Assembly (NCBI RefSeq): GCF_000172075.1
Contig: NZ_ABIC01000005.1
Span: forward strand, 1-64,000
DNA: 64,000 nt
Origin: Shewanella benthica KT99
GTDB lineage: Bacteria > Pseudomonadota > Gammaproteobacteria > Enterobacterales > Shewanellaceae
Direction: 5' to 3'
Shown here: positions 8,967 through 18,750 of the stretch, one piece after another
Numbering within the stretch: position 1 is the first letter of the stretch
How the letters are laid out: every line of letters begins with the position of its first letter
Notes under the pieces: generated by a model
The model's database searches: none
The model's input: the letters and a program-made list of their open reading frames with translations, nothing else
What the model was told of the DNA's origin: nothing
Translations under genes and position numbers: made by a program

Positions 8967-9821
8967 GGCGCTGTTGTAGCGAAATGTTGTCTACCCTTAT
9001 CATTGAGCGTAATTGATTGAGGTTAAAGAAAATGAAAACAAAATTATTTGTGAGTAAGCTTAACCAGATAACAAAAACATTTTTATCGATGACACCGGCT
9101 CAAAGAGAAGTCGTTCACCAGTCAATTCAGGCATTAAACGCTAAAATCCCCACCGATGAGCTCATTCAACCACTTTTCGATGCGTTATCCCAGTGCCCAC
9201 ATTGCCACTCTCCTCAGTTCAAAAAATGGGGGAAGGCTGGAGCAATACAAAGATACCGATGTAATACCTGTTACAAGACCTTCAATAACAAGACTAAGAC
9301 ACCGTTAGCTAGGCTACATAAATGCCACCTTTGGGCTGACTATACTCGCTGTATGCAGCTCAAGTTAACACTGAGAGAGGCGGCGATATTGATAAACGAA
9401 CTAAAGAAGGCCAGATCGCTATCCTATTATCCATAGATCGCAGTAAACACATGATCACCCCTATTTTATCTGCTGATACGACTGCAGAAATAGCGGCTAA
9501 TTTGTCTAAAAACATTGCAGCAGATTCGGTACTTTGCAGTGATGGCTCTTGGGCATATGTAGCGATAGCAAAGCAAAAGAACTGCGATCATAAGCGATTG
9601 ATAAATAATAAAGTAAGAGTGATAGATAAGATTTACCATATCCAGACTGTAAATGGTGCAATCGCTCACTTTAAGAGTTGGGTTAATGGGCAAATGAAGG
9701 GGGTTGCCACAAAGTATTTGTCACATTATCTGGCTTGGTTTAAGGAAAGTAACGCAAAACTAGATAATCTGCAGATATTGAAAGCCGCGTATGGGGGACA
9801 ACAATATTATGGAACATAGCC
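8967..9821 (+). mobile_element. Internally deleted IS1595-family (ISSod11-like) element, copy 1 (855 bp)
   Basis: Identical base for base to 58869-59723. The left end is ggcgctgttgtag. The right end, read inward, is ggctatgttcca, an imperfect inverted match (ggc..tgtt..a). Flanking octamers aatcgtta and aaaatttt do not match, so there is no target duplication. The element has lost its central coding part and cannot make a complete transposase. Confidence 0.8.
9017..9819 (+). pseudogene. IS1595-family transposase with central deletion, copy 1
   Basis: The first part (9032-9436 from ATG 9032; a GTG-type start at 9017 is less likely) has the zinc ribbon CPHC...CNTC and ends soon after LTLREAA in a foreign frame. 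The second part (from about 9390 in another frame, open from DIDKRTKEGQIA to 9819) has VLCSDGSWAY and the ending KGVATKYLSHYLAWF. The segment that should carry the first catalytic Asp (family ADETFF region) is missing. The protein is therefore split and lacks one DDE residue. Movement would have to depend on a complete relative elsewhere. Confidence 0.8.
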
Positions 9822-9959
9822 AAAATTTTAGAGGTGCATGATAACACCTCTAATTGGGTGACCAAATTAACTATGCCACTTCAAGTATGACTTCAATTTG
9901 ATGTACCACAGTATGTACCATTAAGCTTGGTGTTGTAGTAAAAATATTTTGATTAACAA

Positions 9960-9997
9960 TTTCTTACGCTGTTAACTTTAGTCCGTCCTCCGTACCA
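9960..9997 (+). other. tRNA-like 3' end, possible right attachment scar
   Basis: The sequence agtccgtcctccgtacca (9980-9997) resembles the tRNA-Leu 3' end agtccgcctaccggtacca with several differences and one gap. It is followed, as a tRNA end would be, by a separate terminator at 10023. With the broken 5' half at 3646 it could be the other half of a split host tRNA-Leu. The match is imperfect, so this is an inference. Confidence 0.35.
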
Positions 9998-10022
9998 ATC
10001 CCTTTTATTAGGGAAAAGGAAG

Positions 10023-10047
10023 AACCTGCCATTGTGCAGGTTTTTTT
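10023..10047 (+). terminator. Rho-independent terminator, plus strand
   Basis: AACCTGC - cattgt - GCAGGTT followed by seven T. No plus-strand gene ends nearby apart from the tRNA-like 3' end at 9997, which supports the idea that this was once a tRNA terminator. Confidence 0.75.
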
Positions 10048-10081
10048 ATGCCTGAATTTTAGTGTAATCATTTATTTATGG

Positions 10082-10111
10082 CAATAAAAAAGGAGGCTAG
10101 GCCTCCCTTTT
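10082..10111 (-). terminator. Terminator of the M50 protease gene
   Basis: On the minus strand AAAAGGGAGGC - ct - GCCTCC continues into TTTTTTATTG. It lies 18 bases past the stop of the gene at 10129. Confidence 0.85.
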
Positions 10112-10128
10112 GAATAGCAGAATTTAAT

Positions 10129-11262
10129 CTAGTTCTGCAATATTTTCAAAGGTAATCCCAGCATGTCATCTCCCGATCCTGCCAGATACCAGATGATGGC
10201 TATAAGTGCTCCCACGGTGAGAAAATACCATATGGTTGAGAATATCTGTCCATACCTGTCCAGAGGTAACAAGTGACTCTGGTGGCGTGTCTTCCACTCG
10301 AATACTATCTCTAAACTGCCGATGAGAAGCAGGAATCCCAATAGTGCCAGGCCTAAGGCGTAGCTCAAGTAAACGCCAACGGCAGCCCCGGCGACACATG
10401 CGCCCAGACCCAAGACGCTGTTCATCGAAAAGCTGATGCTCTTTAATATGTGTCCACCGTCTAGTGGCAGTATGGGTAATAGATTAAATAGGTTTAATAG
10501 TGCATTAAATGCGGCCAGACCGGCGAAAATTTCGTTACCAGTCAACCAGTAGGCTATCAAAGCCATGATGGACATGAGTAAGCCGAATGTGGGTCCCATG
10601 ATAGATATCACCACGTCTTGCCAACGGGTATTGATCTTCTCGTCGCTCAGCGCCAGCCCACCCATGAATGGGATCAGGTAGATGCCCTTGGTTTTCATGC
10701 CGAAATGTTTCATGGCTCTGATATGGCCATATTCATGAAATACCAAACAGGCAATTAAGGCTAAAGCAAATTGGAAGGAGAATAACCAGGAATATGCGGC
10801 AACACTGGCGCCGGCTAACACTACCTTGATGACTTTGACGCTCTTAAGCAGCTTGAACCCCAAGGAAGCCAGGCCGACTAGACTGACTTTTCGTTTCGCT
10901 TCGATAGGCTTGACCGGTACTTGCCGCTCGATATCTTTGGTGTTTCTAGTGCCGCTATTGATGACCTGCTCATCTTTTATCAAGCGATAATCTAAGTTAA
11001 ATGGCCGCCAGGTAAGATTGATCTCAAGACTTATCTTTATAGCCTGGCTGGCTACTGCTTGTTCAATACTGGTATCCGGGTCGCTGTTGACCGGATTGAC
11101 TTGTGCGGCGAGTTCAAACTCATGAGTTTTTAGCCCCTCATTATCCACTGATGCCTGTTTGACCGAGACTAAGGTCTCCCCCCAAAAAAGTTGTTGCCAA
11201 CCCGCCATAGAGCCTTCTAATCTCAGTTCCTTGCCTAAACAATCAATTCTTAATAATTCCAC
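10129..11262 (-). CDS. Site-2-protease-like M50 family membrane metallopeptidase
   Basis: Intramembrane zinc protease family. The zinc motif HEYGH is followed by a cluster of hydrophobic helices and the second metal motif NLLPILPLDGGH, the classic S2P pair. A soluble N-terminal domain of about 140 residues (starting ELLRIDCLGKELRLEG) precedes the first membrane segment (about VVLAGASVAAYSWLFSF). Start: the frame is open to 11373, but no ribosome site suits the upstream ATGs. GTG 11262 has AAGAG seven bases before it and begins where the recognisable domain begins, so I prefer it; ATG 11289 is the alternative. The substrate is unknown. Confidence 0.8.
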   Translation of the reverse strand: MELLRIDCLGKELRLEGSMAGWQQLFWGETLVSVKQASVDNEGLKTHEFELAAQVNPVNSDPDTSIEQAVASQAIKISLEINLTWRPFNLDYRLIKDEQVINSGTRNTKDIERQVPVKPIEAKRKVSLVGLASLGFKLLKSVKVIKVVLAGASVAAYSWLFSFQFALALIACLVFHEYGHIRAMKHFGMKTKGIYLIPFMGGLALSDEKINTRWQDVVISIMGPTFGLLMSIMALIAYWLTGNEIFAGLAAFNALLNLFNLLPILPLDGGHILKSISFSMNSVLGLGACVAGAAVGVYLSYALGLALLGFLLLIGSLEIVFEWKTRHQSHLLPLDRYGQIFSTIWYFLTVGALIAIIWYLAGSGDDMLGLPLKILQN

Positions 11263-11480
11263 AAATATTCTCTTAGCTTTCTTGGTCATTAATCCGGAGG
11301 GATTATGCATGGGAAACTGGTGGGAAGCGAGAGGGGATAAGTGGATTTTAATGATGTGAGGTGACGAGAGCATGGGGGAGGAAGAGCAGACAATATGACT
11401 GCTCTTGCCTCTATTTTTTAGTCTTTAAACCAGACTGATCAAACCAGAACCATTAAGCCTCATGCATTAAGACTAAGCCA

Positions 11481-13151
11481 TTAGCCGCGATTGTTATAAT
11501 CGAAGACTATCTCTTGATCTTGATTGAATACCATACAGGTACTGTATTCTCTCTGAGTTCGGCTAAAGGCTTTACCTATATGAATCTCGACATTGGCAAA
11601 AATGTATTTATGAGCTTCTATGCGGTTGTCTTGGTAATAGCTATCAATTTCCTGTTTGATGACCTCATATTCAATCTCTTCCCTTGCGAGTTCATTGGTG
11701 ATGCGTTGCTTTTCATCCAGCATCATATTGACTTGTTCCACCATCATGGCATCACCTTGCCATTCGCTCTTTGGGGGCAATTTCCTGATCCGAGCTGTGA
11801 TCGCTAATTTGGCCACAACCATAGCCTTAATACCTTGATCTAGCTCTTTGAGGCTTGCCTTCAAGTCGCCTTGTTGCATGGCACAAAACACTTCCGTTTT
11901 AGTGCCGGCAGTAGCGCCTATGATAATGGCTTTAAGTCCCTTGTCGGCTTTAACTATTCCGCCGATGAGATCGCCTCTTCGGCCATTGGCATCGCTGACT
12001 GTGAGCTTCTGTCTGGTCTTGGTATAACTGTGCAGTAGCTGTTTAGTGACCAGTATCTCACCCTGAGCATCGAGATTTGAATATTGGATGAATTGCGCGC
12101 AAATCTGGCCCTTAGCGGTGATCTTAGTTGACAGCTCATTTTCTTTGAGCTGTCTGCCTATGATCCCCTTACTGACAATCACATCGCCTTCGGCAATTAA
12201 GGTCGATGAATCGACAAACCCCATAACGGTAATGTCTCCTGAGCTTTTGACCACCATGCCCTCGTGTACATCTCCAGTGATCATTACGCTGCCTTTAAAG
12301 TCGACGTTGCCATAGCCGACATCGACATTTTTGATATTGAGTACATCATCGACTTTCATGCTTGTCTTAGTCTCAACGGGTTGGCCTGCAACCGTTGCGA
12401 TCAAGTGATTCAAATTTGCAGGATCAAGCGCGGTTCCTTCTCCTTCGGCGAGTTTGAGATCTTTGCCGGGGACGGGGGAGAGTACTGCACCATGTATGTC
12501 ATAGCCTTTAGTCCCTGGTGTTGCTGGGTGTTTTACCATCAAGAGATCTTTTGGCTTCACCATGATAACGGCGCCTAAATTACGCATATCTACTGTGCCA
12601 TCTTTTCTCTCTTGGGGCTGCAGTAAGCGCTCTCTGGCTAGGGGAACTCTACGTTCGAGTCTGGCGTTGGTGCCGTTGACACTGGGCTTACCTGTGGCGA
12701 TGACACTACGGCAAGTCTTACCCGGTTGAAGTCGTGTTAGTTGTTTCAATAGCGTCTGAATCTTAACTTTGCTCAGCCCCATGCCGACCTTATTGGTTTT
12801 AAGTGACTTCAAGATATCCTGGATGGTGACTTCCTCCCCCCCCCAGGCTGCTGTGAGTTGCATCTCTGCACTCATCTTATCGTCACTTATCTCTACTTCG
12901 ATTAATCCATCGCGACGCTCGGCAATCTGAAAAAATTGTTCGAATTGACCGTCATCTTGGCCACAGACTTGATTGACCTGGATCACGGCCTGTTGAATGT
13001 TAGGCTCAAGGGGGAAAAAACAATCGAAACCGGGGAGCGTTAAGAGGGTGAAGATGGCCTCTTCGGTGAGTGGACCATGTGTATTCGGTGTCACTTTAAA
13101 TTCGGCAAAACTGTTATCAACACTTAGTTCAATCAGTTCAGGAGATAGCAT
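11481..13151 (-). CDS. FapA/DUF342 family protein
   Basis: 556 residues of the FapA (DUF342) family. The core is a right-handed beta-helix-like block of short repeats (NIKNVDVGYGNVDFKGSV, GDVHEGMVVKSSGDITV, GFVDSSTLIAEGDVIVS, AKGQICAQFIQYSNLDA). It is flanked by an N-terminal domain and a C-terminal helical region (about 440-520) likely to form a coiled coil. The protein is cytoplasmic, with no signal. In polar-flagellate gammaproteobacteria this family includes regulators that bind partner proteins (Vibrio FapA binds enzyme IIA-Glc); the role here is not visible. ATG 13151 is preferred over the TTG at 13163; GGA lies about seven bases upstream. Confidence 0.8.
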   Translation of the reverse strand: MLSPELIELSVDNSFAEFKVTPNTHGPLTEEAIFTLLTLPGFDCFFPLEPNIQQAVIQVNQVCGQDDGQFEQFFQIAERRDGLIEVEISDDKMSAEMQLTAAWGGEEVTIQDILKSLKTNKVGMGLSKVKIQTLLKQLTRLQPGKTCRSVIATGKPSVNGTNARLERRVPLARERLLQPQERKDGTVDMRNLGAVIMVKPKDLLMVKHPATPGTKGYDIHGAVLSPVPGKDLKLAEGEGTALDPANLNHLIATVAGQPVETKTSMKVDDVLNIKNVDVGYGNVDFKGSVMITGDVHEGMVVKSSGDITVMGFVDSSTLIAEGDVIVSKGIIGRQLKENELSTKITAKGQICAQFIQYSNLDAQGEILVTKQLLHSYTKTRQKLTVSDANGRRGDLIGGIVKADKGLKAIIIGATAGTKTEVFCAMQQGDLKASLKELDQGIKAMVVAKLAITARIRKLPPKSEWQGDAMMVEQVNMMLDEKQRITNELAREEIEYEVIKQEIDSYYQDNRIEAHKYIFANVEIHIGKAFSRTQREYSTCMVFNQDQEIVFDYNNRG

Positions 13152-13312
13152 AGTCAATTCCAATGAGTCATTATTATTTTTATGTTTTTATGTTTTTATC
13201 TTGTTTTACTGCTGTCGGAGTATAACAGTATAAAGTTTCGGCTAAGAAGCCCTAACTGACTGAAAAATGAATGGAGTCTAATAAGATCAATATTAAATTG
13301 ATTTTGAGCAAT

Positions 13313-13343
13313 AAAAGGGCCAGAAGTGTGTTCTCCGGCCCTA
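13313..13343 (-). terminator. Terminator of rsmC
   Basis: Minus strand AGGGCCGGAGAA - caca - TTCTGGCCCT then TTTATT. It lies 25 bases after the rsmC stop. Confidence 0.85.
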
Positions 13344-13368
13344 ACATAGAATCGATGTTAACTTGTGC

Positions 13369-14409
13369 TTATCGTGTTTGTTTATTGAATTTATTGGTGT
13401 AAATCTTATACTTATTGTTTTCGGCTATCACGTTGACCTGGCCAAAATTAGCCTCGATGGTGTCGCTGTATGCTAGATGTCGATTGGCTACTATGTGCCA
13501 CACACCGCCTCTTCTGAGCTTTTTCATACTATCGCTTACAAATTTTTTGGCTATCTCGCTCGTGCTCTTGAGTCCATCATGGAATGGTGGATTAGAGATG
13601 ATGCCATCAAACTTATCTTGGGTTTGGTCTAAGCCGTCTGATGGGTAAGTTGTGGCGATAAAGTTATTGGCTGTTAATGTGAGCTCACATGAAGCTAGCG
13701 CCATGGCATTGATGTCGACACATTCGATTTGTAATTTGGGTTGTTCCTTGAGTAGGGCGGCAGTAATGACGCCGGCGCCACAGCCAAAATCTAATACTCT
13801 ACCTTTCATCTTTGGCAGATTCGATAGCAATAATTTAGTGCCTTCATCTAATCTTTTCTCGCTGAACACCCCAACTAAATTACACACAGTAATTTCGCCC
13901 TGAGGGGTCTCTAGCTGGTATTGACTGACCCAATCATCGAGTCTTATTCTGGGTGCCTGCTCGATAAGCTCACAGATATAAAGCAAACAGTGGCGAGCAT
14001 TGTCTCGTTTAAAAGGTTTATCAAAATAGCTGGGGATCTGTTTGACCAGAGAGCGAATTCCGCTTTTATTTTCACCCACTACGACTAGCTGTCCACCTGG
14101 TTTCAAGTGTTGCCCAGCTAAGTTGATGAGGTAGGCGGCCAGCGCTTTCGCCTTAGGGTAATAAATGATCGCCGTATCAAACAGCTCTTCATTGGGAAGG
14201 CAATGGCTGAAAAATAGTGACAGTTCTTGACTGGTCTCACGCTCCATCTGTAGGTGGTGATGGAAGTCCAATGCCAGTGCGGTGACCTTATTGGCATGCT
14301 CTAACAGATGTTTAGGAAGCAGATCGTCTTCATAATTGATTACTAATACATTTTGATTTTCGAATAAATTGCTATTTCTGAGAATGACTTGAGATGGATT
14401 AGTTAACAC
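13369..14409 (-). CDS. rsmC: 16S rRNA (guanine-1207-N2)-methyltransferase RsmC
   Basis: Methylates G1207 of 16S rRNA in the 30S subunit. It has the RsmC/RlmG two-domain layout: an N-terminal degenerate methyltransferase-like domain ([16 protein letters not shown]) and a C-terminal catalytic domain with SAM motif [15 protein letters not shown], acidic CVDINAMAL and catalytic SNPPFHDG. The frame is open to 14451, but homologous sequence begins at [12 protein letters not shown], right after GTG 14409. A convincing ribosome site is absent, so the start is uncertain by a few codons. About 347 residues, normal for the family. Confidence 0.92.
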   Translation of the reverse strand: MLTNPSQVILRNSNLFENQNVLVINYEDDLLPKHLLEHANKVTALALDFHHHLQMERETSQELSLFFSHCLPNEELFDTAIIYYPKAKALAAYLINLAGQHLKPGGQLVVVGENKSGIRSLVKQIPSYFDKPFKRDNARHCLLYICELIEQAPRIRLDDWVSQYQLETPQGEITVCNLVGVFSEKRLDEGTKLLLSNLPKMKGRVLDFGCGAGVITAALLKEQPKLQIECVDINAMALASCELTLTANNFIATTYPSDGLDQTQDKFDGIISNPPFHDGLKSTSEIAKKFVSDSMKKLRRGGVWHIVANRHLAYSDTIEANFGQVNVIAENNKYKIYTNKFNKQTR

Positions 14410-14680
14410 GACGACCACAGTTAGGAAATTTGAGCGCTTATTATATCTCAAATTTAAACATCTCTAGCAGTTTTAGTCTGATATATACAGATATTGAGTC
14501 GGGTAAGGTTATAGGTTATTGAATGTTTCTGCTTCTTACGCAATAAATTTCAAGCGGCATAAGTATTCTTTGCCTAGGCTGTAGATACGTGAGGTATTAG
14601 TATCTGCTTGACTTGCTGATACAGCTGCATGGCTTATCAATAGCTTATGTGTGGATAAAGGATTGTAAGGAGATGGGTTA

Positions 14681-15109
14681 ATGCGCCTCTTGGCCACATG
14701 GATGTTTGTGCTGTATCTCTTTTGTGCTCATTCGACCGCAGCTCAGGTCATAGTGAATGATTCAGCCATCGATTTCCCCTTGCCTGCTTCAGAGTTACGC
14801 CTGATTTTTTCGATGCAAAAAGTCTATTGGCCCGACGGTCAAAAAATACAAGTATTAATTCTTACTCCTGGCTCTGAAGTCCATAAAGAATTTTGTTTTA
14901 AGCCGCTGGATATGATGCCATATATGTTACAGCGGAGATGGGACCGCTTAGTTTATTCTGGTACTGGAGAGCGGCCGATCATCTTAAAAAATGAAGCCGA
15001 GATGCAGGCACAAATTGCGAGAACGCCTGGTTCGATAGGTTATGTCGCAGATCCCGTACTCAGTGGTGGCAACAGAGTGACTAGGAGTTTGTATGAAACG
15101 AGTCCCTAG
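14681..15109 (+). CDS. Small periplasmic PstS-like (phosphate-binding-fold) protein
   Basis: 142 residues with a signal peptide (MRLLATWMFVLYLFCAHSTAAQ), then a half-sized substrate-binding-like domain: DFPLPASELRLIFSMQKVYWPDG, then FCFKPLDMMPYMLQRRWDRLVYSGTG and a closing PGSIGYVADP. The last element is typical of PstS-like proteins. AAGGAG lies eight bases before ATG 14681. It overlaps the following porin-like gene by 17 bases. The chain porin plus GGDEF-EAL sensor suggests a periplasmic sensing partner, but the ligand is unknown. Confidence 0.65.
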   Translation: MRLLATWMFVLYLFCAHSTAAQVIVNDSAIDFPLPASELRLIFSMQKVYWPDGQKIQVLILTPGSEVHKEFCFKPLDMMPYMLQRRWDRLVYSGTGERPIILKNEAEMQAQIARTPGSIGYVADPVLSGGNRVTRSLYETSP

Positions 15110-16262
15110 TCGTTTTTTCAGCTTAGTACTGCTTCTTGCACCCTTTTATTCTTGGTCCTCGGAATGGCAATTCAATGGTTTTGTCGGCCAAGGTTATATT
15201 GCTGCTGACGACACTCAGCTCGTGGTCGGAGAGGGTGACACTAGCTTCAATATCACCGAAGCCGCATTCGCTGTGTCATGGAAGCCTATCGAACACATTC
15301 GTATAGCCAGTGCACTCAGTTACAGGCAGTGGGGCAGCCTCGCCGAAGGTGATGTTAATTTCGATTATCTATTTATCGAATACAGCCATCAAGTGGCAGA
15401 AGGTATGCTAGGTATTCGTGGCGGGCTATTTAAGAATGAAACGGGATTCTATTCCAGTACCAGAAACGTTCCTTTTACCAGACCGAGTATCATGCTGCCT
15501 CAATCTATCTATAGCGATTACTTTCGTGATGCCCAGCTGCATATCGAGGGGGTAGATTTGTTTGGTATGCATCAAATCTGGGATGGAGCTGTAGATTGGC
15601 ATGTTTCTGTAGGTAAGGTTGACGTCACCGAAGACTTAGATAGAAATGTGATGGGCAGTGCGAAGTTAGGTAGCTTCGACTCTGAGCGTTATTACTCCAC
15701 AGATATAGAGTTTCAAAATGACTACCTGAGATTAGGTCTTACCTATTTTGACGCCGAAGTCAGCTACCTCCCATCTATGGAGGATTATTATCCCGGTGAT
15801 ATAAGGCTAAAAAAATGGGTGTTCTCGGGACAATTTAGATATATGAATTTTGAGTTCACCGCCGAATACATGACCGGAGATAGACTGATTAATGGCCTGG
15901 CATTTCCTCCTATGGCCGATGAATTAGTCGACTCTGGCATAGGCTATTATCTAGATCTCAGAGCCTATCTTCCCCATGAAGTAGAACTTTTTGTCCGATT
16001 CGATAAACATATAGATGATAAAGATGATACCGATGGCAAGGAGTATGAGGCTGTTACGGGTCTCCCGGCTTATTTCGCTTACACAGATGACTGGACCTTC
16101 GGCGCTCGCTGGTTTTTGAATAATGATTGGTTGTTGGCCGCAGAATATCATTGGGTCGAAGGTGCATCTTGGGTGACCCCGATAGTGGCACCAGATCCAT
16201 CCACGCAGTCGCAGCATTGGTCCATGTTTGCACTGCAGATCTCTTATCGATTCCAGTGGTGA
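15093..16262 (+). CDS. Porin-like outer membrane beta-barrel protein
   Basis: 389 residues with a signal peptide (about 1-22, cleavage near SWS-SEW). The mature part consists of alternating aromatic/charged strands (WQFNGFVGQGYIAADD, AASALSYRQWG-like, YSTDIEFQNDYLRLGLTYFD) and ends in ALQISYRFQW. A terminal aromatic residue preceded by alternating hydrophobics is the outer-membrane insertion signal. It starts inside the end of the PstS-like gene and ends four bases before the sensor pseudogene, so it is operonic. The permeated compound is not predictable. Confidence 0.7.
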   Translation: MKRVPSRFFSLVLLLAPFYSWSSEWQFNGFVGQGYIAADDTQLVVGEGDTSFNITEAAFAVSWKPIEHIRIASALSYRQWGSLAEGDVNFDYLFIEYSHQVAEGMLGIRGGLFKNETGFYSSTRNVPFTRPSIMLPQSIYSDYFRDAQLHIEGVDLFGMHQIWDGAVDWHVSVGKVDVTEDLDRNVMGSAKLGSFDSERYYSTDIEFQNDYLRLGLTYFDAEVSYLPSMEDYYPGDIRLKKWVFSGQFRYMNFEFTAEYMTGDRLINGLAFPPMADELVDSGIGYYLDLRAYLPHEVELFVRFDKHIDDKDDTDGKEYEAVTGLPAYFAYTDDWTFGARWFLNNDWLLAAEYHWVEGASWVTPIVAPDPSTQSQHWSMFALQISYRFQW

Positions 16263-16266
16263 TGCT

Positions 16267-18737
16267 ATGACTATGCTGCCTGAAGGTCGGACAATATTTA
16301 TTAGTCTAAAATGGAAACTGTTAGTAGCGGTACTGATCATACTCACCATCTTAGGAGGGATTTTAGGTGGTTTCGCATATCGACAGCTCATCAACCAGCA
16401 GAATTATCTGCTGGAATCTCAGCGAGATAAATTAGCTCAGAATCTGCAGACTTCTATCTCCTTGAGCGTCGACCACTCCTTGTCTGCAGCGCAACAAATA
16501 GCATTGCTGGTCAATGATGCTCAGCAAACTCCTTCGGGCTACCAAGCCATGTTAGCGCTTCGTTGGCCCGATCTACAGCTCTACTGGGAGCTTGATCGGC
16601 TGAGTCTGATGTCGCTATCTGGCCAGGTGCGCGCTCATGCCGGTAAGTTAATCGACAGTGCTGAGATGGACTGGTTTAAATCGGTTGCGGTTATGTTGGA
16701 GCCACATTGGCGCATCGTATGCTTACAAGAGTGTGTCATTCAGGTCTTAGTGCCTAACTTGTTACAGGGTGAACCACACTTTTTATTTATGGAGACGGGG
16801 CCTGACGGATATTTTGGCTCGGTTTAGGATTAATGAAATATTTGAACTCGCTGTGCTAGCCCCTTCTTCTGATGTGGGGGAGGGGCAAAAATATTGGGGC
16901 AGAGAGGTCTATAGTATTAGTAATAAACACACCAGTTTAATTCAGCTAGAACAAGCTGCAGCTCAATTTAGCTGGGAACAGATAGAGAGCAGAGGAGGCG
17001 TCTATCAGGTGGGAGGGGAACTTTCTGCTCTGTGGATTTTTCCCTTGGCTAAGGGGGAGTCTCCGCCGGCGATATTGGTGATCAACAATATCAGTGATTG
17101 GCAGTCTCTGCTCAATGAGTTTCAGGAGAGTATGTTGGGTACTCTGCTGTTTAGTTTTGTCCGGAGCTTTGGTCATATTGGCTGCCTGGGCGCCTGTGGT
17201 TAGCTTGAGCCGTCACGCCACTCTACTTCCTATGCTCGCTGAACATGATTTTGACACGTTCAAAGCCTTGTCACCTAAGACCTCTTCATTTATCGTCGAT
17301 GAAGTGGACTTGATCAATATTGCGACGCTAAACCTCGCCGAGCGGATGCAAAATCTTGAGTTGGAAGTTGACGAATATACTTGTGAATTAGAGCGACTCG
17401 CCATGTTAGACACTCTGACCGGTTTACCTAATAAGGCCATGCTCAATCATGAACTGCAGAAGACTATCGCCTGTGTCGGGCGCATTCACGATAAGATAGC
17501 CTTGATGTTTCTCGATCTTGATGAGTTTAAATGAATTAACGATACATTAGGCCATAGTCAGGGAGATGAGCTATTAAAGATCGTGGCCAAGAGGTTGAAC
17601 CATAGCGTCCGTGCTATGGATACAGTGTTCAGGCAAGGAGGAGATGAGTTTCTTATTCTGCTCAGGGGGATTCGCTCGGAAGAGGATGTCCGTAAGGTTA
17701 TTCATAAGATATTTGCCTCCCTGCAACAGCCTGTCGTGTTAGGACGCCATAAGCTGATCGTGACCACGAGTATCGGCGTCGCTTACTGTGATAGTAATAA
17801 TGTCAAGGCCGAAGAGCTGATTAAATACGCCGATCTGGCCATGTACCAGGCGAAAGATGCGGGGCGTAGTAATTACCGGGTGTTTACCCCGGAGATGCTA
17901 CAAAGGGCGAATAACAAGTTGATGATAGAGCAAGATATCGGTGCTGCAATCGAAGAGAAGCAGTTGTCACTCTCCCTGCAGCCGATAATGTCACTCCCCG
18001 ATGGCAAGGTGAAAGGATTCGAGGCGTTAATCCGCTGGCATCACCCGGAGAGGGGCTTGATCATGCCGGGTGATTTTATACCCGATATTGAGGATAGTGA
18101 AGCCATCATACGAGTGGGAAATTACGTACTCGAAGAGGGAGGAGCCATCTTATCTCGGCTGATTGAGCAGGGCTGGGACGATCTCTATCTTGCGGTCAAT
18201 TTGTCAGCGAAACACTATATGGATCCTGGTCTGATCCCTCTGGTACAACGTATCTTGTCAAAATACAATATTCCGCCTCAGAGTCTGCTGTTAGAGGTCA
18301 CTGAAGAGAGTGTGATTGAGCAGGTGGACCTCGCCTTGTCGGCGATGAAGTCATTGAAGCGTCTGGGGGTACGGATTGCCATAGATGATTTCGGAACCGG
18401 TTATTCCTCCCTAAGTTAGCTTAAGCAGCTCCCCTTCGATGTACTGAAAATCGACCGTTGCTTTACCTCAGGTGTACTCGATAATAGCGTCGATTCTCAT
18501 ATCGTCACCACGGTCATAGATCTGGCCCACAATATGGGCAGAACCGTAGTAGCCGAAGGCATAGAAACCCAGGAACAGTGTGACTTTCTCGCTGCTGCCA
18601 GATGTGAATTGGCTCAGGGTTATCTGTTCTCGAAACCTTTAGAAGAGAGGAAGGCGTTCAGAATACTCCATGAGATAAAGGGTCATGGGGTGTGGCCGGT
18701 AGAATCACAGCCCCAGCTCGCTAAGCTGGGGAGTTAA
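16267..18737 (+). pseudogene. Membrane GGDEF-EAL sensor gene, multiply broken
   Basis: One ancestral frame can be followed. N-terminal membrane helix (LLVAVLIILTILGGILGGFAY), a periplasmic sensor region, a second helix (SGALVILAAWAPVV), a GGDEF domain with GGDEF intact (RQGGDEFLILL), then an EAL domain (FEALIRWHHPE, EVTEES, DDFGTGYSSL). It is broken by an indel near 16810, another near 17158, TGA at 17532 (between DLDEFK and INDTLGH) and TAG at 18417 (in YSSLS-LKQL). It would have made and/or degraded c-di-GMP. The upstream porin and PstS-like genes remain intact, so the signalling output of this operon appears lost. Confidence 0.9.
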
Positions 18738-18750
18738 CGCTTGGTTTCTC

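Noticed and set aside
16267..18737. Five separate small genes
   Set aside because: The pieces join into one GGDEF-EAL protein in order and spacing, so they are fragments of one broken gene.
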